Shown piece by piece: positions 20,302 to 29,535 of a DNA stretch of 38,228 bases (within the stretch, counting starts at the first letter, position 1; the number at the start of each line of letters is the position of its first letter). A program made the translations under genes and the position numbers. The DNA lies in IMG/VR virus record IMGVR_UViG_3300032053_000210, positions 1 to 38,228 of that record. One strand, written 5' to 3'. This DNA is from a virus. The notes beneath the pieces were generated by a model. That model was not told the origin of the DNA. It searched no databases and saw nothing but the letters and a program-made list of their open reading frames with translations.

Positions 20302-23300
20302 ATGAGCTTTAAGCCCTACATTGACCTTCATGTTCATTCCCACTACTCCCTACTCGATGGGGTGAGTAGTCCTGAAGAGATTATTGAACGCGCCAAAGAA
20401 CTCGGAGCCACTTCTGTAGCCATTACGGACCACGGGAATGTTTCCGGGATTTATGAGTTTTATTGGGCCGCTAAAAAAGTTGGTATTAAGCCTCTGATAG
20501 GTTGCGAGTTTTACATGAAGGGTGATTTATCTAACAATGATTCTAAATATTTTCATGGCATTTTAATAGCTATGAATAAGAAGGGATTTGAAAATCTCCT
20601 AAAATTATCTTCAATGGCTCGTAATGAAGAACATATGATAGGAACAACCGAAAGGAACAAACGCCCCATTATTTCCTTTAAGGAGATTTTCAAACACTCT
20701 GAGGGACTTCTTTTTTCCACTGCCTGTGTCGTTGGTATCTCTGGGGCTTGCCAGAAGAAGATGGCTAAGTTAAAGACAGGTAAGGGGAATAAGTACGAAA
20801 GTCATAATCTTTCTTTTCAAGAGGTTGACCTTCTATTTGGAGCTTTTAAGGCAGTTTTCAAAGATAGGATGTTTGTTGAGATTCATCCGGCTAGAGTGAA
20901 TACCGATTATAACAATAATGTTTTTGTTGTTAGACCCGTAGAGAATACGGAGTTTGGTGAACTGCAATTTTCCACTAATTGTCTACAAGAAGAACACAAT
21001 CGTAGATCAATTCTAATGGCCAAGAGGCACGGTTTACCACTTGTGATAGCTACTGATGCTCACATGATAAGACCGGATCTTAAGACTGTACAAGATTTGT
21101 TAATTAAAAATGCTGCTGATAACTTTAATGGATGGCATTTTGATGAAACTTTTTCCATGGTAGGGTCTGAGGAAATGTGGAATATGTTTCAAAAGAATCA
21201 TCCATATATCACTAAAGAATTATTTGAACAATGTATTGACAATACATATATGGCGGCATCTCTTTGTGAAGATATTCAATTGGATTTTAAAACTATTGTT
21301 CCAAAATTTCCATTATGGCTTCTTGAGAAAAAGATAGCCGATTCCGCAGTCCAGGCTTATTTCCATGAAAGATATAAAGATATTTATAAGCCCGGAATGA
21401 CATCTAGAGAAATGATGTTTGCGATTATTAAACGCACTGGAAGAATGCCAAAGGATAATTTACAATATTTAAGGCGATTGCAAGAAGAAGTGAAAGTTAT
21501 ATGCGATAATGGGATCATTGATTTTACAGACTACTTTCTTATTTTGTCTGATACAGTTAATGCGGCTCCATATTTGGGGGTCGGTGTAGGTCCTGGCCGT
21601 GGAAGTTCAGCTGGTTGTTTACTCGCTTATTTACTTGGAGTAACCTCCATTGATCCAATTAAATATGATTTAAGTTTTGTACGTTTTTTAAATGCAGGAC
21701 GTATCGAGAGCGGACAGATGCCAGATATTGATTTGGATTTCAGCAATCGAAGTTTAATTGTGAAATATCTTTTCGAGCTATACGGTAAGGATTATGTTTC
21801 GTTGGTGGGAACATTCCAGACCATCAAAACAAAAAATGCGTTGAAGGATATTGTTAGGACACTCAATGGCGGACATCTGAAGAGTGATGATGAGATATTT
21901 AAAGTTTGTGCTGAAATCGATACTGCCCCCCAATATTATCCGACCGAAAAGGCATTTTTAGAGGGTTTCACGGATGATGACGGTGATTACCATAGTGGGA
22001 TGTTGGAAAGCAATAAAACTCTTCGTACTTATCTTGAAACCCATCCTGAAGTGAATAAGATGCTTTTTGAGATTTTAGAGAAGCCTCGTAATCAAAGTAA
22101 GCACGCCGGTGGTGTGGTTATTACTTCCCCCATATCTATTGACTCTGTAATTCCTACCCAGTTCTTACATGGGGATAAGAGTACACAAGTAGATTATAGG
22201 ACATTGGAAAAGATCGGTGGCCTTAAGATAGATATATTGGGCGTCAACACACTGAATTTTATTTGGGACGCTGTGAAATTAATTGAAAAGAGACACGGAA
22301 TTAAATTAGATCCATGGAACCTACCGGAAGATATTCAGGTATTTAAGATGCTGTCTAGGGGGGATACTTCTACAGTTTTTCAATTGGACACACAAGTGGC
22401 CATCCCTATATTAAAGGCGATCAGTGTTAATTCCATAAGCGATCTTGCATTAGTAACCGCCGTTGGTCGTCCTGGGTGTCTGGATTCTAAACTTGAAGAT
22501 GGGGTGTCTGTAGCGGATCACTTTATAAAGCGAAAACGTGGTGAAGAGCCTTTAGTATTACTAGATCCTATATTAGAACCGATTTTAGGTAAAACTTATT
22601 CCATTCCAATCTTCCAAGAACAGGTCCAAAAGATATTTGAAGTTGTTGGTGGCCTTTCTCCCGTGGAATCAGACGACGCACGTCGCGCAATGGGGAAAAA
22701 GAACCTACAAGTACTTTTAAGTATTAAGAAGCAACTTTTTGATGGCGCTCAATTTCGTCTTGGATGGAATGAAGAAAAATGTGAAGCCTTATGGCAATCG
22801 TTTATAGGTTCTGCAAACTACAATTTTAACGAAGCCCACGCATATGGATATTCGGTTATTGCTTATGCTTGTGCATATCTTAAGAAGAAATACCCCTTGG
22901 AGTGGTGGTGTGCTGTTCTGTCCCATATTGGATCAGATAAAGTTAAGACCTATTTAGGCGAAATTGAAGATTTTATGAAATTGCCTAACGTGAATTATCC
23001 TCAAAATCAATGGGTAATTACTGAAGATTCTAAACTCATTTCGCCATTAACTTTGATTTTAGGGATTAGTGAGAAAACAGTTGGTGAAATAGCATTAAAT
23101 TCGCCTTTCACCTCATTTGAGGACTTTTTTAATAGGGTTCATAAGCGTACTGTTAATAAAACTGCAATCAATAATATGATAATAACAGGATGTTTCACGA
23201 GAATTCCGATAAGAGATGGTGGACCCTTATTAACTGACTCCCAAAACGACACAAATGCCCTTTTGGCTCACTTTGGGGAGCTACGCAGGGAAAAGGAGCC

Positions 23301-23802
23301 CCCCAGGACATGGACCGATTTAGAGCTGATTAAGGAGCGTTCAAGGCTATTGTCAGTGGTGTCTTATGAGTATGTCGAAATATTCAAAGAGTCATTAAAA
23401 AATAGTAAAAATTTGGATTTTATTGAAGTTCGAAATGAAGTTGGTGATATATTTTACAAGATAGACAACTGTATTGTTATCACAAATTCTGATAATTTCG
23501 ACTTCTGGTACCAAAATCTCGGTTTAGATACTAAGATTTGTTTTGTAGGAATTTTTAATGATGAGTCTAAGATGTTTCATTATATCGAAAAGAAAACAGG
23601 TAATAAAGTGGGGGCCTACAAGTTACTGGTTGAAAATGATAATAGAATTGTTGAAACTGTCATTTGGCCTAATACACTTTCAAAGACCTCAAAGAGAGAT
23701 TTTGAAAATGGAGCTATTTTAGCGGTGTTTGGGACTCTAAGAAAAAGTGGTTTTAAGAAGAATATTGAATTTAGTTATCTTTTTCATAAAAGAATTTTAT
23801 AA
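20302..23802 (+). CDS. dnaE: DNA polymerase III alpha subunit (C-family)
   Basis: A 1166-aa DnaE-type replicative polymerase. The N-terminal PHP domain starts YIDLHVHSHYSLLDG (6-20) and continues with ITDHGN and GCEFY. The palm holds GPGRGSSAG and the catalytic PDIDLDF (474-480; Asp475, 477 and 479). The finger/thumb continues with KHAGGVVI, the helix-hairpin-helix-like segment NEAHAYGYSVIAY and the later region up to the OB-like C-terminal part. Length matches bacterial DnaE. With the AEP primase-helicase it gives the phage its own fork. Most T4-like phages use a B-family enzyme, so this is a distinct replication type. It lies 16 bp after the cyclase-like gene. Confidence 0.95.
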   Translation: MSFKPYIDLHVHSHYSLLDGVSSPEEIIERAKELGATSVAITDHGNVSGIYEFYWAAKKVGIKPLIGCEFYMKGDLSNNDSKYFHGILIAMNKKGFENLLKLSSMARNEEHMIGTTERNKRPIISFKEIFKHSEGLLFSTACVVGISGACQKKMAKLKTGKGNKYESHNLSFQEVDLLFGAFKAVFKDRMFVEIHPARVNTDYNNNVFVVRPVENTEFGELQFSTNCLQEEHNRRSILMAKRHGLPLVIATDAHMIRPDLKTVQDLLIKNAADNFNGWHFDETFSMVGSEEMWNMFQKNHPYITKELFEQCIDNTYMAASLCEDIQLDFKTIVPKFPLWLLEKKIADSAVQAYFHERYKDIYKPGMTSREMMFAIIKRTGRMPKDNLQYLRRLQEEVKVICDNGIIDFTDYFLILSDTVNAAPYLGVGVGPGRGSSAGCLLAYLLGVTSIDPIKYDLSFVRFLNAGRIESGQMPDIDLDFSNRSLIVKYLFELYGKDYVSLVGTFQTIKTKNALKDIVRTLNGGHLKSDDEIFKVCAEIDTAPQYYPTEKAFLEGFTDDDGDYHSGMLESNKTLRTYLETHPEVNKMLFEILEKPRNQSKHAGGVVITSPISIDSVIPTQFLHGDKSTQVDYRTLEKIGGLKIDILGVNTLNFIWDAVKLIEKRHGIKLDPWNLPEDIQVFKMLSRGDTSTVFQLDTQVAIPILKAISVNSISDLALVTAVGRPGCLDSKLEDGVSVADHFIKRKRGEEPLVLLDPILEPILGKTYSIPIFQEQVQKIFEVVGGLSPVESDDARRAMGKKNLQVLLSIKKQLFDGAQFRLGWNEEKCEALWQSFIGSANYNFNEAHAYGYSVIAYACAYLKKKYPLEWWCAVLSHIGSDKVKTYLGEIEDFMKLPNVNYPQNQWVITEDSKLISPLTLILGISEKTVGEIALNSPFTSFEDFFNRVHKRTVNKTAINNMIITGCFTRIPIRDGGPLLTDSQNDTNALLAHFGELRREKEPPRTWTDLELIKERSRLLSVVSYEYVEIFKESLKNSKNLDFIEVRNEVGDIFYKIDNCIVITNSDNFDFWYQNLGLDTKICFVGIFNDESKMFHYIEKKTGNKVGAYKLLVENDNRIVETVIWPNTLSKTSKRDFENGAILAVFGTLRKSGFKKNIEFSYLFHKRIL

Positions 23803-23809
23803 TTTTTAG

Positions 23810-23815
23810 TATAAT
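23810..23815 (+). promoter_or_regulatory. Possible promoter -10 element
   Basis: Perfect TATAAT in the 32-bp gap between polymerase and kinase-like genes, 19 nt before the ATG. The -35 region lies in the end of dnaE and is poor. Confidence 0.4.
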
Positions 23816-23834
23816 AGGAATAGAAAGGGAATTT

Positions 23835-24488
23835 ATGGATATTTTGATTTTATTACAGGGTGATCCCGGAAGTGGTAGACGAACAGTAGCGGATATTGCT
23901 GTTGGAAAGTTTAATTGTACGGGCTCTATTAGTATTAACCACTGGTGTGTTGGGGTCCTTTCAAATGAATTTAAAGTTCCATTAGAAGATTTTTTTGATT
24001 CCAAACCATTTGAAAAACCTATTATTGTTAAGCGTTCCAACATGAGTAAATTATTGATGAAAATTGGAGAATATGGGTTCAACAACGTTAATCGTATTAG
24101 TACTGGACGTTGGTACGGATATCTTATTATGTCTCCTCAAGTATTACTTACTTGGTTTCGAGATATGTTTGTTACTAAGAATTGTGGTCTTGGTTTTCAT
24201 TTGAAGGTTACTAAGGAACGTTTTATTGATAAATGGGAGTCTCGTAAAGAGAGTGAGCATAATGCGTTTTTAATTACAGATTTAAATGGTGATATTACTA
24301 GTAAGGACATTCAATCGCTTCGTCCGGCTTTTATATTCACCGTAACGGTTTCGAAAACGCCCAAAGAAGCAACTTATTTGTTGCTAAATGATGGGACGCT
24401 TTCGGATCTAGAGAACAAAGTAAAAGACATGCTATTGTCTGTTAAAGAACAGGCGAAGCTTTTAATTCCAACAACAACAGCCAAATAA
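23835..24488 (+). CDS. Deoxynucleoside monophosphate kinase-like protein
   Basis: A 217-aa P-loop protein. Near the N-terminus GDPGSGRRT (9-17) aligns with Walker A of phage dNMP kinases (GxxxSGKDT), but the key Lys is Arg15. RWYGYLIMSPQVLLTWFRD (about 93-111) resembles the Arg-rich substrate/LID region, and FLITDLN is a late beta strand. Such kinases phosphorylate dNMPs to feed phage DNA synthesis, and the gene lies between the polymerase and SSB genes. The Lys-to-Arg change may weaken catalysis or point to a non-enzymatic role. A GGGA ribosome site precedes the ATG. An adenylate or thymidylate kinase relative is an alternative. Confidence 0.6.
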   Translation: MDILILLQGDPGSGRRTVADIAVGKFNCTGSISINHWCVGVLSNEFKVPLEDFFDSKPFEKPIIVKRSNMSKLLMKIGEYGFNNVNRISTGRWYGYLIMSPQVLLTWFRDMFVTKNCGLGFHLKVTKERFIDKWESRKESEHNAFLITDLNGDITSKDIQSLRPAFIFTVTVSKTPKEATYLLLNDGTLSDLENKVKDMLLSVKEQAKLLIPTTTAK

Positions 24489-24509
24489 GGCAAAATAAAG
24501 GAGAACAAA

Positions 24510-25562
24510 ATGTATCAAGAACCAGAAGTAAATTTAGACGGTTTAATTCCAGGCAATAGCGGAATGGGTCGTAAAATTGTTAATCATAAAATGAAAGAGG
24601 GAGACAATGTATTCCGAATTCTCCCACCCTTTGGAACTAATCACAATGGATTATTGTACGCAGAAGTGACATTGCATTGGTTTCTCGATCCCAGTGGTAA
24701 GAGTCGGCCTCTTGTTTGTTCTCGTGATAAGGAAAAATATTGTCCAATTTGTGCGGAAGCTTTTGAATTTTATAATCGCAAGCAAGAACTTGTAAAGAAA
24801 TTTTCGGACGATTCTGGAAAGGTAAATTGGAAGGCTTTACCAAAAGAAGTTAATGAGCAATATCAAGAATTAAATGAAGTTTATAATAAACTTCGTGGTC
24901 AGAAGGGGTTTTACTATAATGCACTTGATCTGTCTGGTACAGTGGGAGTTTTAAGGCTTTCAAAAACTACCGCTGAAAAACTAGGTAAGAAGATTAAAGA
25001 AGCACAACAGATGTACAGTATTAAGTGCACATCATTGTCAGATGGAATATTATTTAATATCAAAAAGACTAAGACAGGCTCTCGTGATTTTGATGTCACC
25101 TATGATGTTGAATATTTAATGACTCCTAAAAAGAGAGAAGATGGGTCTATTTCATTGGAATTTAATCGTGGTTCGGTTTCTGATAGTATTATGCAAAACT
25201 TTGAAAATTTAGCGTATGATATTCATGCCATGTATCCAGTGAGAACATCAACGGAATTAAAGAGAGTACTGGATGGAGATAAGAGCGTATGGGCAGAGAT
25301 GGACGCAAGGCGTAATGCCGTAGTGAGCAATGGTAATGGTAACGGTAATGTGGCCAAGGATGCGTCGGTTGTTGCCGCTTTTCAAGCTCCAACATATTCT
25401 TCATATCCAGAACATCCAAAATATCCAACCGTCACCCTGGTATCTCCTTCAATGGTTCCTTCAGTTTCAGTTGTTTCGACCCCTAATATAGCGGTTCCTA
25501 CAACTAATTCTGATGAAGAAGAATCAATTAGGAGGCTTAAGGCTGAATTGGGTATTGATTAA
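24510..25562 (+). CDS. gp32-like single-stranded DNA-binding protein
   Basis: A 350-aa protein. The DNA-binding core includes a zinc site built from His56, Cys70, Cys78 and Cys81 (HWF, LVC, CPIC), in the spacing seen in T4 gp32. FRILPPFGTNHNGLLYAEV before it matches the gp32 OB-fold entry. The C-terminus has a long low-complexity linker rich in Ser, Pro, Thr and Val (about 275-335), then an acidic tip DEEESIRRLKAELGID, the usual docking tail for other replication proteins. It covers ssDNA in replication and recombination and works with UvsX and UvsY. A strong AAGGAG site precedes the ATG. It lies 21 bp after the kinase-like gene. Confidence 0.9.
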   Translation: MYQEPEVNLDGLIPGNSGMGRKIVNHKMKEGDNVFRILPPFGTNHNGLLYAEVTLHWFLDPSGKSRPLVCSRDKEKYCPICAEAFEFYNRKQELVKKFSDDSGKVNWKALPKEVNEQYQELNEVYNKLRGQKGFYYNALDLSGTVGVLRLSKTTAEKLGKKIKEAQQMYSIKCTSLSDGILFNIKKTKTGSRDFDVTYDVEYLMTPKKREDGSISLEFNRGSVSDSIMQNFENLAYDIHAMYPVRTSTELKRVLDGDKSVWAEMDARRNAVVSNGNGNGNVAKDASVVAAFQAPTYSSYPEHPKYPTVTLVSPSMVPSVSVVSTPNIAVPTTNSDEEESIRRLKAELGID

Positions 25563-25563
25563 T

Positions 25564-26100
25564 ATGGGTGATATAGCTAAATTGGTCCAGGAATCTGGAC
25601 TTGTTAAAATAACGAAAGACCAGCGAGGTTTGCTTTTAGACATTACATCGCTGGTAAGTATAGAAAAGCTTAGGAATGATATTCCTAATGTTGATGTATA
25701 TAGCGCACCAGCATATATGCGTGATTTTACGACTGCTTGTGATATATTGGGTCGTATGATTTTTGAAGCGCAGCGAGAACTGGATATGGCGGTGTTGAAT
25801 TCCAAACATGAAGAGGCTATGGCTAAATTGGATCGCGCTCCTGCGTATCTTAAGGAAAAAGGGATTCTTGATACTATGAAGGATTCCAATTCTCTAAGAG
25901 AAACTTACGTTCAACTGGATGAGGGATATCGGGCGGCAAAAGAAATGGAGTCTAAATTAAGGGCTTTTGTTTCTTATTTGGAAAATAAACTTTCATGTTA
26001 TAAACAAGATCATTATACGGTTAAGGCCACTTTTGATAAATTTGCGTCTTCTAATCCAGTGGGCATGAAGTCCGGTGGAAAGCTGGGGGACATTGAGTAA
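25564..26100 (+). CDS. Putative UvsY-like recombination mediator
   Basis: From the ATG at 25564, 1 nt after the SSB stop, this gives 178 aa. An earlier in-frame ATG at 25513 lies inside the SSB gene. The protein is nearly all helix: a helix at about 55-85, then KEKGILDTMKDSNSL, then a second long helix ending YTVKATFDKF. This layout resembles T4 UvsY, where a disordered KSEMKT-like loop separates two helices, but the identity is low. UvsY loads UvsX on SSB-covered ssDNA. The position between SSB and UvsX genes supports this. I rate it as likely by context more than by sequence. Confidence 0.45.
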   Translation: MGDIAKLVQESGLVKITKDQRGLLLDITSLVSIEKLRNDIPNVDVYSAPAYMRDFTTACDILGRMIFEAQRELDMAVLNSKHEEAMAKLDRAPAYLKEKGILDTMKDSNSLRETYVQLDEGYRAAKEMESKLRAFVSYLENKLSCYKQDHYTVKATFDKFASSNPVGMKSGGKLGDIE

Positions 26101-26131
26101 GTGGTGTTTAAAAATACTATAGGAGATCAAA

Positions 26132-26350
26132 ATGTTGAAAAATAAAATAATTTTCTTTTGTCCAGTGGTAGATTGCACTCAAAGTGACTTTCTTTTTAAA
26201 ACAGAGGAGGCAGCTTTGAAAGAGGCAAAGAAGATGTTTAATAAGAAGGAATTCAGATATCTTAAGTCATTGGATGATTGTAAGAGTTTTGAATCAGCTG
26301 TTCGCTCTAGGATTATTTACTTAGACACGTATACTTTAAAGGAGTTCTAA
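26132..26350 (+). CDS. Hypothetical 72-aa protein
   Basis: A small protein starting MLKNKIIFFCPVVDC with a beta strand, then a Lys/Glu helix (TEEAALKEAKKMFNKKE) and a C-terminal strand. No family is recognised. A GGAG ribosome site lies 6 nt before the ATG. It sits between the putative mediator and the UvsX gene, 9 nt from the latter, so it is co-transcribed with the recombination genes. Confidence 0.55.
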   Translation: MLKNKIIFFCPVVDCTQSDFLFKTEEAALKEAKKMFNKKEFRYLKSLDDCKSFESAVRSRIIYLDTYTLKEF

Positions 26351-26359
26351 AGGAGTAAT

Positions 26360-28519
26360 ATGACAACAAATTGGTATTCCAGAATCCAAAAAATGGGGGA
26401 TGGCTTAATCGCAGATCAAATGGGGAGTACCTCTGAAGCGAAGAGGGTCCTTATCCCCTCTCCGAGCTTCAATTGGGCGGTAGGAGGGGGCCTAGTCTAC
26501 GGAAAAGTCTGTACCGTTTATGGGCCTGAGCAGTGTCAACCTGCTGGTTCTAAAGTGCTGATGGCGAACGGGGAGTTTAAAAATATTGAAGACATAAAGG
26601 TTGGGGATAATGTTCTTTCTCCTCAACGTAACGATGAATATAATTTTTCTACAGTTTTACACACAACCTCCTGGTTTTGTGAGGATATGTACACCATAAA
26701 ATCACTAAGAAAGAATAATCCAATATTATATTCTTGTTCCGGTAATCATATCGTTCCTCATACTTTTCTTGATCAACGAAAAATTCCCAAGACAAGAAAA
26801 AGCGGTCAATTCCGCGTTACCAGAGAATTGACCGCTAAAGAGATTTTTTCACTTAAGGCGGGACTGATACAAAACAGTCATGTCGTAACATGTCCCTTGA
26901 TCGCCAAGTTTAACAGGGCGGAAAATCCTCAGATAGACGGCTATGCGCTGGGGGTATATTTGGGAGATGGTCATCTTGCACCGAGTGGTCAGGTTAGTCT
27001 AACGAATGTCAATATGGGAATTTTGGATAGACTCTTATCATTGGGGGCAATTTTCCCCAGTGGTATTAGGGAAAGGAAAGGAAATCCCCATATAAAGGTG
27101 GTGACTTTAAGTAAGTTTCATCCGTGGGTTAAATATTTTGAAAAGGTTGGTTTATTGGGTAAATTAAGTCATGATAAGTTTATTCCAAACGAGGCTAAAT
27201 TTTCTGATTTAGAATATCGGCAAAACTTACTAACCGGTTTATTAGATACGGACGGGTATTATGATGTGAAAAAAAATACTTATGAATACGCCACCGTTTC
27301 AACACAACTGGCTAAGGATGTGCAGTTTTTGGTTCACTCATTAGGCGGATATGCGGGGATTTCTGAACGTTTTACTAGCTATAATAAGGGGGGAACGAAA
27401 TTTAAAAGTTATCGCCTATATATACAGCTTAACATGCAATTAAAGATGTTAAACAAATATAAGCGAATGAAATTCATTCCTTATAGGCGATCAAATTGCC
27501 GCCATCAGGGGTTTTTGATAGAGCGTTCTAACCCGCAACAGGTGTATGGTTTCGTGCTAGACTCCCCTTCAAACTGGTATGTTACAGATAATTATATTAT
27601 TACGCACAATTCAGGCAAGTCTTTGATAGCTCAATTAGCTATCGCCTCTATGCATAAAGAAGACCCTGAAGCTTGGGCATTATGGTATGATGCTGAGTTT
27701 AGTTTCGATTCCCAATATGCTTCTAAACTAGGAATAGACCTAAAACGTTTAATGGTTGTACAATCTAATAAGCCGTCTGATATTTTTGATCATTTTGTAG
27801 ATCAAATTCTTCCTATGTTACAGGATGAAGAACCTTTTCCTTTGAAGATTATGGTTATTGATTCTATTAAGTCAATTCGCGGCCCCAAAGAAGCTGACAA
27901 AGATTCGGTTGAGGCGCAGATCATGGGCGACCTGTCTCAGCTTTTGCAGAAGGCATTTCGCAAGATTATTCCGCCCATTAAGCAGAATAAGATCCTCCTG
28001 ATCTGTGTGCAACAGGTTTCAGAGGAGTTTGATCAGACACGAGTTATGCAAGGTCACAAATGGCATGTCCCGTCTGGAATGGCCCTCAAACACGCTTCTG
28101 ATTATATGATTCTTGTTGAGAAGGTTGAGAATAAAGCAAGTAAAATATTTGATGAAACCCATAAGGGTATCAGTAATCTTCCTATTCAATTGGGACACAT
28201 TATTCGCTGTAAGGTCGAAAAGAATCGTGTCAATTGTCCTCATCTCGTTGCTCAATTTAGACTTCAATATGGTGTTGGTGTAGTGGATACGGAACTTGAA
28301 GTTTGTGAACTTGCAGTTAATATTGGTGTAGTAAATAGACCTACACAAGCTGCATATGAGTTTGAAGGTATTAAAGTGGTAGGAATTGCTAACTTCGTGA
28401 ATAAAGTTAAAAAAGATCCCAAGCTTTATAACGCACTGGTTGAGGCTATTAATAAGACAGATGTTTTTAGGAAGAGGGAAGTACCTACAACTCCAGTTAT
28501 TGAGGATGATGAGGAATAA
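26360..28519 (+). CDS. uvsX: UvsX/RecA-like recombinase interrupted by an intein in its P-loop
   Basis: The 719-aa precursor is a RecA-fold recombinase with a 359-residue intein (59-417), leaving 360 residues. Extein parts: NWAVGGGLVYGKVCTVYGPEQ, joined after splicing to SGKSLIAQLAIASM, which rebuilds Walker A GPEQSGKS. Walker B is KIMVIDSIKSI. QNKILLICVQQVSEEF is the loop L1/sensor region and HASDYMILVEK follows. The acidic tail is VIEDDEE. UvsX coats ssDNA and performs strand exchange in recombination-dependent replication and repair. Because the intein splits Walker A, ATPase activity requires splicing. The ATG follows AAAGGAG. The stop overlaps the gp47 gene start by 1 nt. Confidence 0.92.
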   Translation: MTTNWYSRIQKMGDGLIADQMGSTSEAKRVLIPSPSFNWAVGGGLVYGKVCTVYGPEQCQPAGSKVLMANGEFKNIEDIKVGDNVLSPQRNDEYNFSTVLHTTSWFCEDMYTIKSLRKNNPILYSCSGNHIVPHTFLDQRKIPKTRKSGQFRVTRELTAKEIFSLKAGLIQNSHVVTCPLIAKFNRAENPQIDGYALGVYLGDGHLAPSGQVSLTNVNMGILDRLLSLGAIFPSGIRERKGNPHIKVVTLSKFHPWVKYFEKVGLLGKLSHDKFIPNEAKFSDLEYRQNLLTGLLDTDGYYDVKKNTYEYATVSTQLAKDVQFLVHSLGGYAGISERFTSYNKGGTKFKSYRLYIQLNMQLKMLNKYKRMKFIPYRRSNCRHQGFLIERSNPQQVYGFVLDSPSNWYVTDNYIITHNSGKSLIAQLAIASMHKEDPEAWALWYDAEFSFDSQYASKLGIDLKRLMVVQSNKPSDIFDHFVDQILPMLQDEEPFPLKIMVIDSIKSIRGPKEADKDSVEAQIMGDLSQLLQKAFRKIIPPIKQNKILLICVQQVSEEFDQTRVMQGHKWHVPSGMALKHASDYMILVEKVENKASKIFDETHKGISNLPIQLGHIIRCKVEKNRVNCPHLVAQFRLQYGVGVVDTELEVCELAVNIGVVNRPTQAAYEFEGIKVVGIANFVNKVKKDPKLYNALVEAINKTDVFRKREVPTTPVIEDDEE
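26534..27610 (+). mobile_element. Intein with LAGLIDADG endonuclease in the UvsX P-loop
   Basis: It encodes 359 residues from Cys59 (CQPAGSKVLMANGEF) to THN before a +1 Ser. Block B is CSGNH, the LAGLIDADG blocks are LGVYLGDGHL and LTGLLDTDGYY, and block F/G is YVTDNYIITHN. With Cys1, a penultimate His and final Asn it fits class 1 splicing. It begins with the same CQP/PQP-SKxL pattern as the groEL intein, and its endonuclease core looks related to it. Confidence 0.93.
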
Positions 28520-29523
28520 TGGGAAAAATACTTTATAGTGGAGATGTTCACGCTAAGTTGAGTTCGTTAGATACATTTCAAAAGTATCTAGCTACTATGC
28601 TGAGGCTTCAAAAGGAAAGACTTCCTGATATGGTGGTTATTGGTGGAGATCTATTTGATGGCCATGCAATTATTCGTTCCGAGATTATGAAGGAATGGGT
28701 TGATTATTTAGAAAAAAGTATAATTCCACATGTTCTTTTAGTGGGTAACCACGACTTAATAGCGCCCGGAGCCGCTATTCATGCTATGGCGGCTCTTAAG
28801 AAACACGCTAAGGTTGTGGATAAGCCTTATAGAATGGGGGATTTATTATTTTTGCCTTATGTTCATACCCAGGTTGAATTTGAAGAAATGATTGATATAT
28901 CTAATGCTGGTCATCCATATGACAGATGTCTGGTTCTCTTTTGTCATCAATCATTTGATGGTTCAAAGTATGATAATGGGTTTTATGTACCCGATGGTAT
29001 TAATCTAGATCTTGTAAGGCAATTTAAACTTGTTGTTAGTGGTCATATACATTGTGATCAGCAATTTGCTAATGTGTGGTATCCTGGTAGTCCTTATAGT
29101 ATGAGTTTTGCTGATGTCGGGCTTGATAAGGCTGTCTGGATGATTGATACTGATACTGATTCAAGGGAGCGAATTCCAACCAATCTTCCGAAGTTTCTTT
29201 CTGTTACACTTTCCGTTCATGAAGTACTTTCATTCCTTGAAACAGCTAATAATGAAGATCATTATAGATTGATTGTTCAAGGCAATCGGTCAGAAATTAC
29301 TGCTCTAGCAGACCAAAACGCCTATAAGGACCTTCGTAAGACCTTGAAAATAAGCATTCAGCCTAATTATCTTGATATAGCGGTAAAAGAAGAGAAAATC
29401 TCTGATAAGATTACACCAGAGGATATGGTAAAGACGTATATTGAGAAAGTTATGATCACTGAATTAGACAAAAATAGACTTTTAGATCTTTCAAATAAAC
29501 TTCTGAAGGGTAACATGTTATAA
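28519..29523 (+). CDS. gp47/SbcD/Mre11-like recombination nuclease subunit
   Basis: A 334-aa calcineurin-like phosphoesterase. The five metal-binding motifs are in order: SGDVHAK (Asp9, His11), GGDLFD, GNHD, FCHQS and SGHIHCDQ. WYPGSPYSMSF follows, as in SbcD-type nucleases. The C-terminal 110 residues are the helical/capping part that binds the ATPase subunit. With the gp46-like ATPase (1964-3772) it forms the end-resection complex. The ATG overlaps the UvsX stop (TAATG), so it is translationally coupled to the recombinase, rather than to its own partner, which lies in the leftward block. Confidence 0.92.
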   Translation: MGKILYSGDVHAKLSSLDTFQKYLATMLRLQKERLPDMVVIGGDLFDGHAIIRSEIMKEWVDYLEKSIIPHVLLVGNHDLIAPGAAIHAMAALKKHAKVVDKPYRMGDLLFLPYVHTQVEFEEMIDISNAGHPYDRCLVLFCHQSFDGSKYDNGFYVPDGINLDLVRQFKLVVSGHIHCDQQFANVWYPGSPYSMSFADVGLDKAVWMIDTDTDSRERIPTNLPKFLSVTLSVHEVLSFLETANNEDHYRLIVQGNRSEITALADQNAYKDLRKTLKISIQPNYLDIAVKEEKISDKITPEDMVKTYIEKVMITELDKNRLLDLSNKLLKGNML

Positions 29524-29535
29524 TTAAAGGATATT

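Noticed and set aside
25513-25563. Earlier start for the putative mediator gene
   Set aside because: It would overlap the conserved acidic tail of SSB by 50 nt; the ATG right after the SSB stop is more economical, although its ribosome site is poor.
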